A stretch of 64,000 nucleotides of DNA from Phoronis australis (lineage: Eukaryota; Phoronida; Phoronidae), in NCBI GenBank assembly GCA_002633005.1, contig NMRA01000250.1, forward strand, positions 417,792 through 481,791, given 5' to 3'. The notes under the pieces were generated by a model. It was not told where the DNA came from. It worked only from the letters and a program-made list of their open reading frames with translations, and ran no database searches. The first letter of the stretch is position 1, and every line of letters begins with the position of its first letter. The translations under genes were made by a program, and so were the position numbers. This document shows positions 1 through 12,345 of this stretch, piece after piece.

Positions 1-145
1 GGCAGGGTAGAGTATTAGTCAGGGTTTTGAGTGGGGGGGGGCAGGGCAGAGTATTAGCCAGGATTTTGACCGTCAGCCATTCGCATTTTAGGTGGGTCAT
101 GGCCCCCTTGGCCCTCCTCTAAATCTGCCACTGTCATACGCGACG
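1..145. repeat. hAT-like MITE fragment, with a partly duplicated left end
   Basis: Two near-copies of a short segment (gcaggg...agtattag...ttttga) lie at 1-30 and 41-70. A right part around 90-138 reads tcatggcccccttgg and then aaatctgccactg. The same right part recurs at 28604-28690, where the element is more complete and ends in aaatccgccactg. CAGTGGCGGATTT-type ends are common in non-autonomous hAT elements, so the class is inferred from the termini. The copy runs off the left side of the window. Confidence 0.45.
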
Positions 146-2110
146 ACTTAGATCGAGCTAGCCCAGAGGAAATTACTAAAAACAGTCATGGCAGCATTTT
201 TAGAAAATAATTGAGAGAAATTGGACATTTTGAAGATCAAACACATGAAAAATGGTTCACTTTTTCTAACAGAGAATATTATTAGTTCTTCGTTAAACAG
301 TAAACTGTAAGTGAACTTTGGGAAAGACACATGCGACAGACCTGATAGCGGGAGTTTCTTGACGAACTGAGTGAGAAACTAATAGGGTCCTGCTTCACTA
401 AAATGTCGTAAAAACTAAACGGAGATGAACGATCAGTTGTGAGATTTGGTGCAAGTTTGTAACGCTGCGACATTTTAGGGAAGCAGATTCTATCTTACCA
501 CTTAACACGAATTTCTTTGAGTCCACGTAATTCGCTCTTGTGAATTGACCATTGTCTTCGATCTGCATGGTGCATCTGTTAAGCAAATCAAATTGACTCA
601 GTTTTACTTGAACAATCCAATTTCGTTAGGCCTAGAAAGATGTTGAACGCGAGGGCGAGAGTGATTGCGAACAGAACACCAGTGAGTTGAAGGTGGGTAT
701 GACAGAGAAAGTAAACCGATGTACCATCATCGCGTAATATCACACCGTCTCTCTGATTCTGCTGTTACCCACGAAGCTGCGTTTCAATGGGGCTCTTGCT
801 CCGACTGGCCAAAGATAGCTCTGGAATGACAACTACGACTCTCGCGCTGCTGAGGTTGCGCCGCGCATGTGCTGCATTTGCTTGCATTCGTTTCTTCCAA
901 TGTTGATTATTCCCGTGGAATTTACTGTCAGTAAAGCTTTTCGCAACTCCGCCGCTTTTTAACCGAATTCAGTACCCTTCGTCAGTTCGTGAGAGTGTTT
1001 GATAATAGTGGAAGCAAACGATGCACAATTTAATTCATAAATAATCGTCATGTCGCATACCTGACAGGTTTAAAAATATTCTTGCTACCAAAATGCGAAA
1101 AATTACATGGTGTAATATTAGCGTAAAAAAGAAATGAACCAGTGAGGTTATATAAGTGACTAATTCAACTAGCGGGGAAATAATTCGATCATTCGAAAAA
1201 TTTCTCCCGTAAAAAAACAAAGATTTTGGATTATGGATCTCTCACAGTTACTGTGAAGAATTTAGTCTGGCATTCATCCAAAATTATACATCTTTATATT
1301 TTAATTGGACCTTTGGTGCCGTTTGATAAGGTTCTTCAATAAAAATTCAGGATGAAGTGACATTTACAAAAATGTGATGAACTAATTCAACTACCTGTCT
1401 GAAATTTGCTGATAAAGGTTTTCTGATAGGTAAAACTGAGCAAACCTCTAATGTGTATTGAGGATAGATCGCTACAGAGGCTTTCCATAGTCTTTGCTAA
1501 AACGCAAGGGGGAAATTTTCGTCGCAAAATACGAAAACTTCCCAACAGCCTTTTTTGGCGAACGGGAGACGTTACACCCAAAAGCGCCTCAAAAACCCAC
1601 AAAACGTCCCGTTTTTTGTTTTTAGCCGAATAAGAAAATAGTGCTGTTTTATAATTATCTGACCAGCTTTTAAATGCATGATACACAAACTTACAAAACG
1701 ACCAGACCTTAGCATGTTGCAATACCTACATTTTCAAATTACGCGCCGAGCATATCAGTCTGGTTATTTGCGTTCTAAGTGCAATACAATCAATCATATC
1801 TAAGCGATCTTCGTAGTATGTATGTGATCCAATTTTCCTATACGTTTCGAGTTTCGACGACATATTTAGGAGATCAAACCATTGTTGCAATGCTGATCGA
1901 CATCTTTGCACTGCTGTTTAAATAAATGCAAGAAATGAGATTGCTCTCCCACAAAATTGTTAAATGAAGCTTCGCCATTGCCAAACGAGAACAAAAAGTT
2001 TTATTGACATCTTTCGCCCAACATGACTTGTTACCATTCTGTGTCCATTTGTAATGAAAGGCATAACAATGATAAGCAAATTTTTCAATCTTCAAATTTC
2101 AACAGCTTTA
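146..2110. other. No gene recognised
   Basis: I see no supported gene here. The longest open frame (minus, 1387-1722) has no start context, splice support or recognisable domain. A plus frame of similar extent opens over the same bases, which suggests a stop-poor repeat rather than an exon. Confidence 0.5.
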
Positions 2111-2114
2111 GCCA

Positions 2115-2866
2115 ATGTTTTATAATTCTAGGAAGCCTATAGGACGTCAGGGAATACCTTATAATTCTAGGAAGCCTATAGGACGTCAGGGAATACCTTA
2201 TAATTCTAGGAAGCCTATAGGACGTCAGGATATACCTTATAATTCTAGGAAGCCTGTAGGACGTCAGGGAATACCTTATAATTCTAGGAAGCCTATAGGA
2301 CGTCAGGGAATACTTTATAATTCTAGGAAGCCTATAGGACGTCAGGGAATACCTTATAATTCTAGGAAGCCTATAGGACGTCAGGGAATACCTTATAATT
2401 CTAGGAAGCCTATAGGACGTCAGGGAATACCTTATAATTCTAGGAAGCCTATAGGACGTCAGGGAATACCTTATAATTCTAGGAAGCCTATAGGACGTCA
2501 GGGAATACCTTATAATTCTAGGAAGCCTGTAGGACGTCAGGGAATACCTTATAATTCTAGGAAGCCTATAGGACGTCAGGGAATACTTTATAATTCTAGG
2601 AAGCCTATAGGACGTCAGGGAATACCTTATAATTCTAGGAAGCCTATAGGACGTCAGGGAATACCTTATAATTCTAGGAAGCCTATAGGACGTCAGGGAA
2701 TACCTTATAATTCTAGGAAGCCTATAGGACGTCAGGGAATACCTTATAATTCTAGGAAGCCTATAGGACGTCAGGGAATACCTTATAATTCTAGGAAGCC
2801 TATAGGACGTCAGGGAATACCTTATAATTCTAGGAAGCCTATAGGACGTCAGGGAATACCTTATAA
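2115..2866. repeat. 39-bp minisatellite, about 19 copies, open on both strands
   Basis: A 39-bp unit (core taggaagcctataggacgtc) repeats about 19.3 times with very few changes. Because 39 is divisible by three and the unit lacks stops, it reads through on the plus strand as a 13-residue repeat (NSRKPIGRQGIPY) and on the minus strand as another (RYSLTSYRLPRII). Two marker variants recur exactly 273 bp apart: the G change at 2252/2525 and the T change at 2311/2584. That means a seven-unit block was duplicated. An N at 2867 marks an unresolved junction, so the true copy number may be larger. No ATG with good context, signal peptide or splice partner supports translation. Confidence 0.95.
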
Positions 2867-2867
2867 N

Positions 2868-3151
2868 TGTGATGGAATGGCGGGAAAAATTCAGAAAGTG
2901 GGATATTCCACTAAGAGCGGGACAACTGACAAGTATAATGTCCGCTGTTAGCAAGACAAGGTACTGGAATGGGTTTTAAAAGGTAAACTTTCATTTTTTA
3001 AAATTTTGTTTCAGGGGTATAGATTAATACTACAGATAAGATTTACTTTCCAATTAGCTACGTTTCATCATTTTCAAATGACTTGAATACGAAATTGTGC
3101 ACGCATGTCAGGGGCAAAAATGTATTTGAAACAGAGTTTGCAAGGAGGTAC
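2868..3151. other. No gene recognised
   Basis: Single-copy-looking, AT-rich sequence between the minisatellite and the possible exon at 3152-3338. I see nothing I can name in it. Confidence 0.45.
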
Positions 3152-3338
3152 CTTAAAAATTCGCTTTGAAGAAACCTGCTCAAAATCTTCAATTGCGCGA
3201 CTGCTGTTACCACTCCAGAGTCACTGTCATATACAATCCTAGTGTCCAATAAGAGTTCCCTGGTTCGTTGTCCTACTTTCTGGAATTTCACACGGACCAT
3301 GTCTTTCACTGTAATACGTAAGGCTTTGATAAATCGAA
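3152..3338 (-). CDS. Possible internal exon, unrecognised (SEA-like at best)
   Basis: On the minus strand an acceptor (aataatttgcag) is followed by an open stretch of about 62 codons. It starts in phase 1 and could end at AAG|GTACCT in phase 2, or earlier at AGCAG|GTTTCT. It reads ITVKDMVRVKFQKVG, then RELLLDTRIVYDSDSG. The alternating V/F pattern and hydrophobic helix-like end are protein-like and faintly recall the second half of a SEA domain, but I do not recognise it. No neighbouring exon has been joined to it with confidence. Confidence 0.25.
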
Positions 3339-3990
3339 CTGCAAATTATTGGTGTTTGCTTGCAGTGATCGAGATTCAGCAAATAAATGTGCTTTATCGG
3401 CGAGCCAGTAACTTGAACATGATACCACATCCACATGGGTCCATATGTGAAAGTTAACTGGCCCGGATGCAAATCCATTGGCCCCGGGCCTGCGTGTATT
3501 TCGAACGCTGTTTGCTTGTATTATCACAATGGTCACCGTTTCGACATATTACAAGTTACGCAATACTAGTGCAGTCTTCACTCATACTTCACAAATTGTC
3601 TTTCTCGGCAAGAGGATAGGAAACCGGTAACGTGGTTTACACACCGAATCATAATGTCAATAGGACTGAGGGAGGGGGGGGGGCTACAGTACTTCACTGG
3701 AAATTAAAATTTACACGTTCTCTTTAGAAATGGTAACTTATAAGCCCAAGTTATGGTTGGGTAGCAATTGTTACAGGTCATTGAAATAAATGATCATTGA
3801 TTGATTGATGGATGATACTAGTTCGACACAATCGCATTCATATTCTAAAAAGATACTGTTTTTTGTTGCTCAATTGTTAACCCACTTCCGAAGTGAGTTC
3901 TTTATTCGGTTTTGCGTGGAAATGGACTCTCTCATCCAACGAATCCACACGCTGAGCGGCGTAACAAAGACCGAAATCGTTCTGGCGAAA

Positions 3991-4200
3991 CTAATACAGA
4001 CGACTTGCTAATGAGCATTTTTTCAGAAACACTACAAGAAAGATGTCATCTGCATAGAGAAATATTTTTGCATTTTGGGTGTGTAGAAGGTCACCTATGT
4101 ATGTAAGAACGAGAAGGTGGCCGAGCGTACCTTGAGGCGTGTTTCCGTACTCCGGTTGGCTACCTAAAATCAAATAATAAACCAGGTTACCAGCGCACAA
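3991..4200 (-). pseudogene. LINE (non-LTR) reverse-transcriptase relic
   Basis: The minus-strand frame reads NTPQGTLGHLLVLTYIGDL, then KIFLYADDIFLVV. These match two adjoining reverse-transcriptase motifs of non-LTR retrotransposons: the G(V)PQG...LGPLLFxxYIxDL block and the catalytic Y/F-ADD box, in the right order and spacing. The block has drifted (T for V before PQG, H for P after LG), and the frame closes soon after YADD. I see no flanking endonuclease or 3' tail. This is therefore a short decayed fragment, probably 5'-truncated. The clade (Jockey, CR1, RTE or other) cannot be told from this piece. Confidence 0.65.
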
Positions 4201-5384
4201 ATAGTTCTATACCATGAAGGCAAATTAAGGACTCCATCCCTACAGTGACCATACACGATACTGACAAGTAAATAGAGGCTACAAGGCTGTCAGTTTCTAC
4301 AGGGTTGGAAAACAACAAAACTGGTGTGCAATTGATGTCAGTCCAATTCAATGAAACCATTTCCACAATAAGCTGGTATTCCTCTAATTAACCTTCTTAA
4401 AGACATGTGAAAGTTAAACCCTCTTCGAAAGCAGCGCAAAACAAAATTTGCTTTATTCATCTTGCTCTAGGCTATGTCAAGGCGATGCTCTTGATTCAGC
4501 AAATTGGAATTGTTAGCCTTTTTACAACACATAAGGCTACTTGTACGTTGTTTAGAAAAGCCAGTTCTTACACTTTTCGGCCATGATTTCTTCTACAAAA
4601 TTATTTTTGTTGTGAATGCGGGCCACATTATGGGTGAGATATTTTCAGCGTGGCGCTTACCATACCACGATGTCGTTTTGCGTTGTGGAGATTACCTTTC
4701 CGCAATAAGATACGCCCGACAAGAGCGCTACATCGAATCTCGTACAATCCCCCATAATGCAACACTTTGCCGTTGACGCCCGTAAGGTTCATGCGGGTCG
4801 GTATCACTGCAATTTATCAATACCACCTTTAGTAGCCACCTGTTTCAACTGGTTATGAAACAACCGCAAAGTAACAATCATTACCAAAAGTAGCAACGGA
4901 GGAGTGGTCATTGCTGATTAACATTTCAGCATTGTTGCTTCTGTAGAATGATAGCACCCAAAAGCACTGTACTGCGAGTTTATGCGTGCACCCTATTCGA
5001 CAATTTCCTTGTTATGCTCGAATCGTACTTATACGCGATTATTTATGCATAAATGGGAACCCGAGTGATGTCCTCCTCTAAGCAAAGAGAACTTGGCAAA
5101 TACATGGTATCAAGATAATGGAGCGTGTGCTGCTACATGCGTGAACTTGGATTCCTGCTTGATCTCAAGATCGCGTATGCGTGAATATTCAATATGTCAA
5201 TCGAGTGAAATGTTTTGTTCATTCTAAAGATTTTGTGCAGTTATTGGCCTCACGATCATCCACTGTCTCCTTAACTGTGTCACAGAATCGGAGGAATATG
5301 TGAATGCTTAATCATCTTTGTTTGGTAAATAAAATCGCCAACAGTTAAAATTTACATTGTTTATGAACATATAATTTGCTTTAG
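4201..5384. other. No gene recognised
   Basis: Unique-looking AT-rich sequence. The plus frame at 4504-4776 has no recognisable domain and poor start context. Confidence 0.45.
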
Positions 5385-5520
5385 TGCTGTACAAGTTGTT
5401 ATGAACGCGAACACGATTATTTGAGTTACATGGTGTATTCCAAGTTCACGCTTAGTACTTGATCTTGGGATTTAACAGGATTTAAAGATCACACACAGCA
5501 GTGAAACTTAACACATCTAT
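5385..5520 (+). repeat. Dispersed repeat family B, copy 1
   Basis: Shares gaacacgattatttgagt... and ...ggtgtattcca...gatcttg.gat..aacaggat in the same order as 18495-18640. Neither copy has coding potential. The ends are not sharp enough to assign a class. Confidence 0.5.
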
Positions 5521-5783
5521 GGTCATTTTGCCAGGTTACAAAATCCTGCTCAAGTCGGCTTACTTATGCCTTTAAACGACCTAAAATGATTGAAATCGTT
5601 GAAATTTTAATCGACCTGTCCGAAATTTATGACAGACCGAGCTCAAATTACAAATTAAAGCGAAAAAGGTTAGTCCCTACTCAGGACGCATGAGAAACTG
5701 AACAGCAGCGAGCGTGTACCCAGACAACAGGAAATCATAAGCGCCGTCTTATGAAAAAGAAAATATTGTCGAAGCAAACTCAC

Positions 5784-6004
5784 GAAATTTGTATTTGCGA
5801 AGATCATTAATGGTGTTGACGGTTGCTGTCTCTCCTGTGACAAGATTTCCAAAGTTATTCGTCTTAGTAACTTTCCATCTTGTGTTGAAAAAATAACTAA
5901 ATTTAGATATTATTTTCCATGACGCCTTTGCTTCCCGTCCACCAGACATGGTTCCTTGCATTACCTGACCGCCGCCTCCTTTCACCTGCTGGTTAGCTTC
6001 ACAT
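5784..6004 (-). CDS. Possible internal exon, unrecognised, Gly/Lys-rich
   Basis: A minus-strand acceptor (catttgtag) precedes about 73 open codons, closed by a consensus donor (TTTC|GTGAGT). The start is phase 2 and the end phase 1. It begins CEANQQVKGGGGQVMQGT and continues with three tryptophan-containing stretches (ASWKIISKF, NTRWKVTKT). I do not recognise a family. The good donor and long open frame make it a candidate, but it may be chance or a relic. Confidence 0.28.
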
Positions 6005-7301
6005 CTACAAATGATGAATTTATTAAGTGTAGTTAAAAGTAGATGAGAGTTATTGCAAATGGTTCGTAATTCGCTTTACAAATGTGAGATCCCGCTAGGC
6101 TAAAATTATCAGTCCTAGACAACACGCCTTTGGATCTTGGAGTTTTTAATTCAAAGTTATGCATTGTTTATTCGGAGTTCTGTATCGATTTACGCACATC
6201 TGGAACCATGCTCACAATAATGCAAACGTCCTCACAGGGTATCAAGTTTGATGACCATAATCAGACATTTTATTTAGTTTCCGAATATATAACTAAACGA
6301 CATAGCAAAAGTCAAAGAAATCAAGTTCTGCTTCATTGCGGATCTTTGGTGACAAAAGTAGGATTGATCAATTCATTGGGAGTCACCGTTAAAATATATC
6401 TTGGGAAACTCCCGTGTAATACAGTTATGACATGTAATCCCAAAGTGATTATATTCCGAAAAATCATAATGGAAAAGAATTGAGCAAATACAGAAGGGTC
6501 GTCTCAATTCATGAAGTTGGGGGACCGTCAGTCTATAAAATTTTCAATTTCAAAATTGTCTCGATTTTAATAAATGACTATCCTTAATTTTGAGGCTATA
6601 TATTTTTCACCGATAAGATGCTTAAGGTTCAAACTCTGGCTACCAAATTTAATGATCTATGCTTCATCATCAGTTAATGGAAAAATTGGGACGCAGGGTG
6701 GAACTGCGACGACTAGTTTTTAAATTACTCATTACATGGTCTTAGCTCCGGGCTCTAACACGTATCTTCCTGAAACGTGGTACACTGTGCATGGACTGAC
6801 ATCGTCAAGAGCTGCAATTGACGAGTTGCATTTTTTCGCTACTTGTTACCGTTCTACAGACGCTTGAATAAACTCATTATTCAGCCAGTCCAGACGGATC
6901 ATTTCTATATCTTTTGTCTTAGTTATGGAACGAGTCTATTCAGGGGAAGATAGCTGGGCGCGGACTGTATTCCTTATCAGTGAAGCAGGTGAAGTCAATT
7001 TAATTTTTGCGTTTGTAAACCCAGTAATAGTGAAACGACTTTTATGATTCGAACATAGATTTCGTTTACATTTTACATTTAATTAATTCTTGAAAGTGTG
7101 CAATTTTTCAAAAAATAGCTTTTGTATTTTGATAGGCAGAGTTTATTACATTTTATGATCCTGCGTACGATTAACTCTGTGTCCACGGACACAGTTCGAA
7201 AGATTACCACTGACCAAAATTAAGTACAGACTCCTACGGCTTAGCCTTGTGCAAAATAGTGGCCGGGAAATCTGCCCTCTCCTGCACAAGAGCAAGCATA
7301 G
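6005..7301. other. No gene recognised
   Basis: A 117-codon plus frame at 6130-6483 lacks an ATG in good context, splice borders and any domain I know. I do not call it a gene. Confidence 0.45.
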
Positions 7302-7458
7302 GCGGATCCAGGGGGTTATCAAGGGGGTCCAGACCACCCTTTTCCCCTGTTTGTAGTGATGCTAAATCTAGAATTTTCAAATTGTTGACTTAGACTTCCC
7401 TATTTAAAAATCCTTGATCCGACCACCCTTTTTAAAAAAATCATGGATCCACCCATGG
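7302..7458. mobile_element. Short inverted-repeat element (MITE-like)
   Basis: The left end reads ggcggatccaggggg and the right end atggatccaccca, so ggcggatcca pairs with the inverted right terminus. The inner parts (agaccaccctttt / cgaccacccttttt) are also repeated. The length of about 157 bp without coding capacity fits a MITE. I could not settle a target duplication. Confidence 0.45.
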
Positions 7459-9949
7459 TTGGCATAGAAGTCAGTGCAAATGACATATTCACATAATAAC
7501 CGTTATTTTTTAGATTGATAATCTCGCTTTTTGTCAGCTAACTCCTGTTGTAAACCTGTTATTCGTTATCGTAATCATGTTCATGATGACAGTGACGTCG
7601 GTGAGGCTGATGATGTTATCGCCATAGTTTCGGCAATGTCAACATATTCTGTTAAGGACTATCTGCACTAAGTCATCAGTTTCTCGCTACGACTTGACGT
7701 TCTCGATTTATTCGAGACTTTCCAATAAGCTCTGTTATTGATTGCTGTCCCTTGCCTTAGTTCCAATGACGGTCGTTTGGAGACCTTTTGAAATTGGGCA
7801 TGAGAATTAACTTTGTCAAGAAATCGGGTTTACGCTTTAATTTCTAATTATTCAAGATTTTCTGACGCCTGTTCTTTGTTCCTTGTCTAGTGACAGGAAA
7901 TTTGCAAAGAATATGTAAATTTTCATTACCTCAAAAATTGGATGCGCTTTGTCAAAATCGAACGCAAGGTAGCCTTGTGACGGCGTTTTGTTAAATTTTC
8001 ATTTACAGATCTACATCTTTTTAATCCTTAAGCCGATATTTTCGAAATTTGGTGTGAATAGATCTCATGAAGATATATTGAAGTTTCATCGTCACTTTGT
8101 TGCCACGACATCTCGAGTTATTTGAAATTTTCTGATAACTAAGGCCCGACGCTCTATTTGTTTCCGAGCTTAACAACTCATCGTCTCAAGAATTATTGTA
8201 TTTGACATTTCTGGTGGCATTTTTGGAGTTGTTGACATTGTCAGCATCGATGAGGCGGTCTCTGAGGTCATTTACATTGCCGCCGATGTTCGTGGTGGGC
8301 GTTTAGTTGTCTATGGTGTCGTTGCCTTTGTCTTAGCAATTTAGTTTAGCTCATCGTCTATGTTTCCTCTATAAGGGCGAGGAAATGAAGACATTGGGTG
8401 GACACAGGTCAACGCCTGACCTTTGCTTTCGGGTTCAACCTGTGTCATTGCGTTTCCTTCCAAAGTATTCAAGTACTCAAGTATGGTTTTATCGCATTCA
8501 CAAAGAACACTTTACAAGCGCCCTCAGTTGGTCACACCTAAAACATGTCCATTGCAGTTAAAGTGCACTGGCTTAAACGAGAAAGAAAAACGTGCAGTAA
8601 CATGTCATTTGTGTCACAATAGCAAAGTTATTGGTTACATCTGGAACGTATAACAATGCCACGAAAACATGAGAAAAATTATCTGCTCTTTTACTGGTAT
8701 GCAGACCATTTACTTTAAAACTATTGCGAATAGTTAAATATTCGCGCCAAGAAAGTTTCTTTGATGGGTAACAGTGAGACAGCGTTACCACTTCTGAGCT
8801 CTGTGGTTGTCTTGTCTGTCATTGAGGATCGAGGCAGATCAACCACAACAGGTATCGATTTACCTGGACAGTGCAAGATCTCCAAATCTGAACGCGTTGG
8901 AGTAGGTTTTGAGACGCCTTGGTGTACTAAAATTAGAAAGTGGTATGCATTTGCGAGCAAATGGTTGGCGAACGCGAACGGCTTTCCATACTGCATCAGT
9001 CATGAGTCAATTCCGTAGTCATTAGTTTCGCTTTCGAAGGTCAGATCTCTGCTTTTATCCGGCGTTCAAGCCAAGTGCTGGAGCCTCCAAAATCCGCTTT
9101 TTGGCTTCGTTACAAATTCTTACGCTTCAGACGAAGTCCATGGGGGTATCTTTCTTCCATGGATTTCGTAAGGGAGCACTTACAGTTGTTCTGTCTGTTG
9201 GGTATGTAATTTTCCCACTAATAGTTGGCCATCCCATAAAGCGTCAAACCTCCACTATATTCTGAGGAAATGTCATTGTCATTAGTGCTCTGACCTTTTC
9301 AGAGTCAAGACGCATATCAGGAACGCAAAAGATGAAGGATATTTTAGTTTTGCGAGCAAACTTCAACTTGTTGAGTTAGAGGCGCTTGTGCCGACAGCGT
9401 AGATGCAAATTATGTAGGTTGGCATAATCTTCTGATTCTTCGCGGCCAAATATAACAGCACCATACAAGGCCGGGGACGGCTTTTGCAATCTTCTTACCA
9501 AAGATCTCAGCCCATACAGATAGACCAACAGGCTGGCGATTCTACTGGTATTGATGACTAAAACAAGACTGCAACATAGTCAGGTTTCGAGAGGGCTCAT
9601 GTAGTTGTATATGCCAAAGACACACAAGCCAACTCTAGTGAAAACCGTTGACTCTGAAAGTAGGTACATAGTTCAATATCATTTGTTGTACATTTTAGGC
9701 ATTGCTTACGCAAACATAAATACTGAATTCAAATGTATATTCAGAGTATTTACACAGAGAGCAGTCCATCTCTTAAAACCTTAGCCTTCTGAATATACAA
9801 TGGGAGGCGCTGGATAATGTCATGATTTTTGACAGAGTGGCTTTGATAACGCTCATTGCTTTTCGATCTTGGCTTGCAAGTACTCTACAACGAATAGTCT
9901 ACATAAGAGACGAATTTTCAAAATATAATTGTGTTTAGGTAAAAAATAA
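7459..9949. other. No gene recognised
   Basis: No supported exon. Around 8761-9018 both strands are open for 85-91 codons without a family match or splice support. That is more likely a stop-poor repeat than a gene. Confidence 0.4.
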
Positions 9950-10178
9950 GAATTGCAGGCGGTCTGATACACGTTGCACCAGTCGTGCACAGGCCGCACA
10001 TGTGGGCCCATTACACTGACCACATAAAGCCATATTTATGTTTTATAAATGTGTAGTTAAACTCGAGCTGAGGAGCTAGAAACCTGACTCAAAGGTTTAG
10101 AAGTGTGACACAGTGGGACTCGAACCCAGGACCTTGAGTAAAGTAGCGGGCACCTATCACGCTAGTCCACACTGCCTC
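9950..10178 (-). mobile_element. tRNA-derived SINE candidate
   Basis: Read on the minus strand, 10178-10105 resembles a tRNA gene. A box A-like stretch (tggactagcgtgatagg) is followed at the right distance by a perfect box B (ggttcgagtcc), and the ends can partly pair (ggcagtg / cactgtg). It then continues into a non-tRNA body of about 150 bp, which is the layout of a tRNA-headed SINE rather than a working tRNA. The anticodon arm is poor, so I do not call a functional tRNA. The 3' limit is a guess. Confidence 0.5.
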
Positions 10179-10315
10179 CTCTAGTTTTTAGGTACCTGCT
10201 GTACCTAAATTGTTCAGGTTCAACTCAAACAGTAATGAAGTCTACTGTAAAGAGCGGAATTATGTTGCTCTTTTGGACCTTCTTTCAATTGTTCAGATGA
10301 CATTACAACTGAGTG

Positions 10316-10510
10316 GTGGGGCGGTCATGTTCCAATCTCAGGCGGTCATGTCCAGTCTCCGACCGTCTTGTTTTGTGGTGGGGCGGTCATGTTCATATAT
10401 GTGAGTCGATTCCATTTTCTGGTGCGGCGGTCCCATTTGATTCTCGCAGGTCCTGTTTTGTGGTGAATCGTTCCTATTTGGAAGACCAGCGGTCATGTTT
10501 TTGGGTCCGG
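10316..10510. repeat. Degenerate short tandem/interspersed repeat (ggcggtcatgtt)
   Basis: Variants of gcggtcatgtt and gtcctgttttgtggtg recur every 20-50 bases. The frames that open here on both strands follow from the repeat and are not evidence for genes. Confidence 0.4.
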
Positions 10511-10859
10511 TGGTCACGTTGTTTCTCACTCGTGAATAACGACGTTTTTGAGCTGACTGGTCGACCCACAGCGCTTTGCTGACAGTTGTCGTGCTGATTC
10601 CGTCTCGTCTTGTATGTTTTCTTATTTCTCAATCCAGGAGACACAGTATTGACTGAAGTCATCGAAATATTTCATTTTTAAAGCAAACTGTTCTCGTTGT
10701 TACTTTTTATTCTCTTTATGTTTCACCAGCCCTACGTAACATTTATGTGTGTCTTTGCATGCTTTGATAGAGCCACATACTTTTTTAAAAGTACACCAAA
10801 CCCGATCTTGGCCTATGAACAGATATTAAAAACGACATTCCAATCCAAATCTCTGAAAT

Positions 10860-11180
10860 AAATAACGCTCTGTAAACCTTGACAACCCTCAAAAGTTTGG
10901 GAGAAAATTGAAATACTCCTTTCAAAGTCTGCTAAGCGGAAAAGAGCGACCTACTCTTTTAGTGCATTATTGGGTACCTGTGGGGAAAGACCACCCACCA
11001 AGAACAATATTATGCAATTTGTGACAAAGGGAAATGAGTTTTCTTTACTTGATTTTTGCTTTCAAGGCTCTAGATTGACGCCAATGATGCATTAGGATTG
11101 GCTGAAATCATGAAACTAAATGAGCTGTATCATTTATCGATAAAGAGTCCAGGAACGTTAAAAACAGACTAAATTGCATT
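10860..11180 (+). repeat. Dispersed repeat family E, copy 1
   Basis: Shares cctcaaaagtttgg.g.aaaatt...gggaaagacca.ccac.aa...aacaat with 25985-26260 in the same order. The second half of that copy matches 12225-12345 as well. It is non-coding, and its limits are approximate. Confidence 0.5.
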
Positions 11181-11189
11181 TTCAAAGGG

Positions 11190-12224
11190 GTTTTCTGCCA
11201 CTGAAACAGAATTCAACATGTTCACCATGTGACGTTTGCCCTTTGAGGTAAACAAAATGATGGCGACTTCAAGCCGCAGCCAATTCGATTAAGTAAGTCC
11301 TAAGTGTTTAAAATTATATGAAGGTCTCGTGGTATCTAAATATATTCTAAAACACGCCTGGAATTCTTTCTGGAAAATCGCTTACTTCATTGGCTTGCCT
11401 CATACTGTGCTGTCGACCTTAGCTTCCGTTTAAAGTATTCTTGTCAAGCAGCTGTTTGTCAAATGACTGTGAGCGCATGCGCGCGTTTATCGTAAATGGG
11501 AAGGAGATTAGAAACTCTGTGGTGACTAGAGAGTGTTTCCTTAGCGCGTATTTCAAAAATCGTGAATTTTGGGATTTTTCTGGGAATTCTCACACTTTCT
11601 TAAGGAATTGTTTAACAGATATTCTGACGAGGTTTCGCCATACATGCTTCTTTAATGTTCGAAATATGCTAATCAATCTTGTAACTTGGGCAACACCTAA
11701 CTTTCAAAATAGCCGTGCCATATTGCTATCTCGTCAGACGGCAATCAGGTCTTTGTTGGACATGTGTTCGGAGCCACCGTGTTGGAAAACGTACTAAATT
11801 GTTATTTTGACACCATATTTGTTGTTTTATTTCTAACTTTTTTGGAAATAACAAAACCTGCCACATTACTTTTTTGTTGTCATTTAGTTTGAAAACCTGT
11901 CATCAAGTGAAAAATGGGGTCACCAATTTCCGTCTGAAAGTGAAATTTTTAAAGCACAAACAACAATATTCAGTTATGAAAATAGTACTTAAAATCCTGT
12001 CCTTTGCGATACGTGACATTTGCAGTTACAATCGCCATTCCTCGTTGGCTGACTTTCAGACGTTTGAGAAGACCAATCTTGTTAAAATGGCTGTCAGTTT
12101 CATACAAGTCCACCGAGCTTACTCCTAAAAAGAAGCGACAGTTTCAGTACACGCTAAAAGGTCGAGAGAAGGGACGTGGGAAAGGTGCGAAGAAGGGACG
12201 GTTCCCATGTTCTGCGAGAAAAAT
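11190..12224. other. No gene recognised
   Basis: The 118-codon plus frame at 11441-11797 has no recognisable domain. No splice-bounded exon was found. Confidence 0.4.
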
Positions 12225-12345
12225 CTAGCCAAAATCATTTGCTCTCATTGAAAATACACGGCATGATCTCGCGTAATCTGGCGAAGTCTTTCTTCTCTTG
12301 CAAGGTCTTAGCAAGGTCCTAGCGCTATTCACTGAACTCTAATCT
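12225..12345 (+). repeat. Dispersed repeat family E, copy 2 (partial)
   Basis: ccaaaatca..tg.tctcattgaaaatacacggca.gatctcgcgta matches the right half of the copy at 25985-26260. Only that half is present. Confidence 0.5.

Noticed and set aside
1387-1722. 111-codon minus frame
   Set aside because: Composition and an opposing open frame suggest a repeat; no family match.
2115-2866. CRISPR array
   Set aside because: Units are contiguous tandem repeats without unique spacers, in a eukaryotic genome.
2085-2954. 278- and 289-codon frames on opposite strands
   Set aside because: Both are the 39-bp repeat read through. No start context, splicing or domain supports a protein.
8721-9018. Overlapping frames on both strands (85-91 codons)
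   Set aside because: No recognised domain, splice sites or start context; the double-strand openness suggests repeat or chance.
10105-10178. A functional tRNA gene on the minus strand
   Set aside because: Box B is perfect, but the anticodon arm and acceptor stem do not fold well and a SINE-like body follows.
10338-10582. Basic frames around a ggcggtcatgtt repeat
   Set aside because: Produced by a degenerate short repeat.
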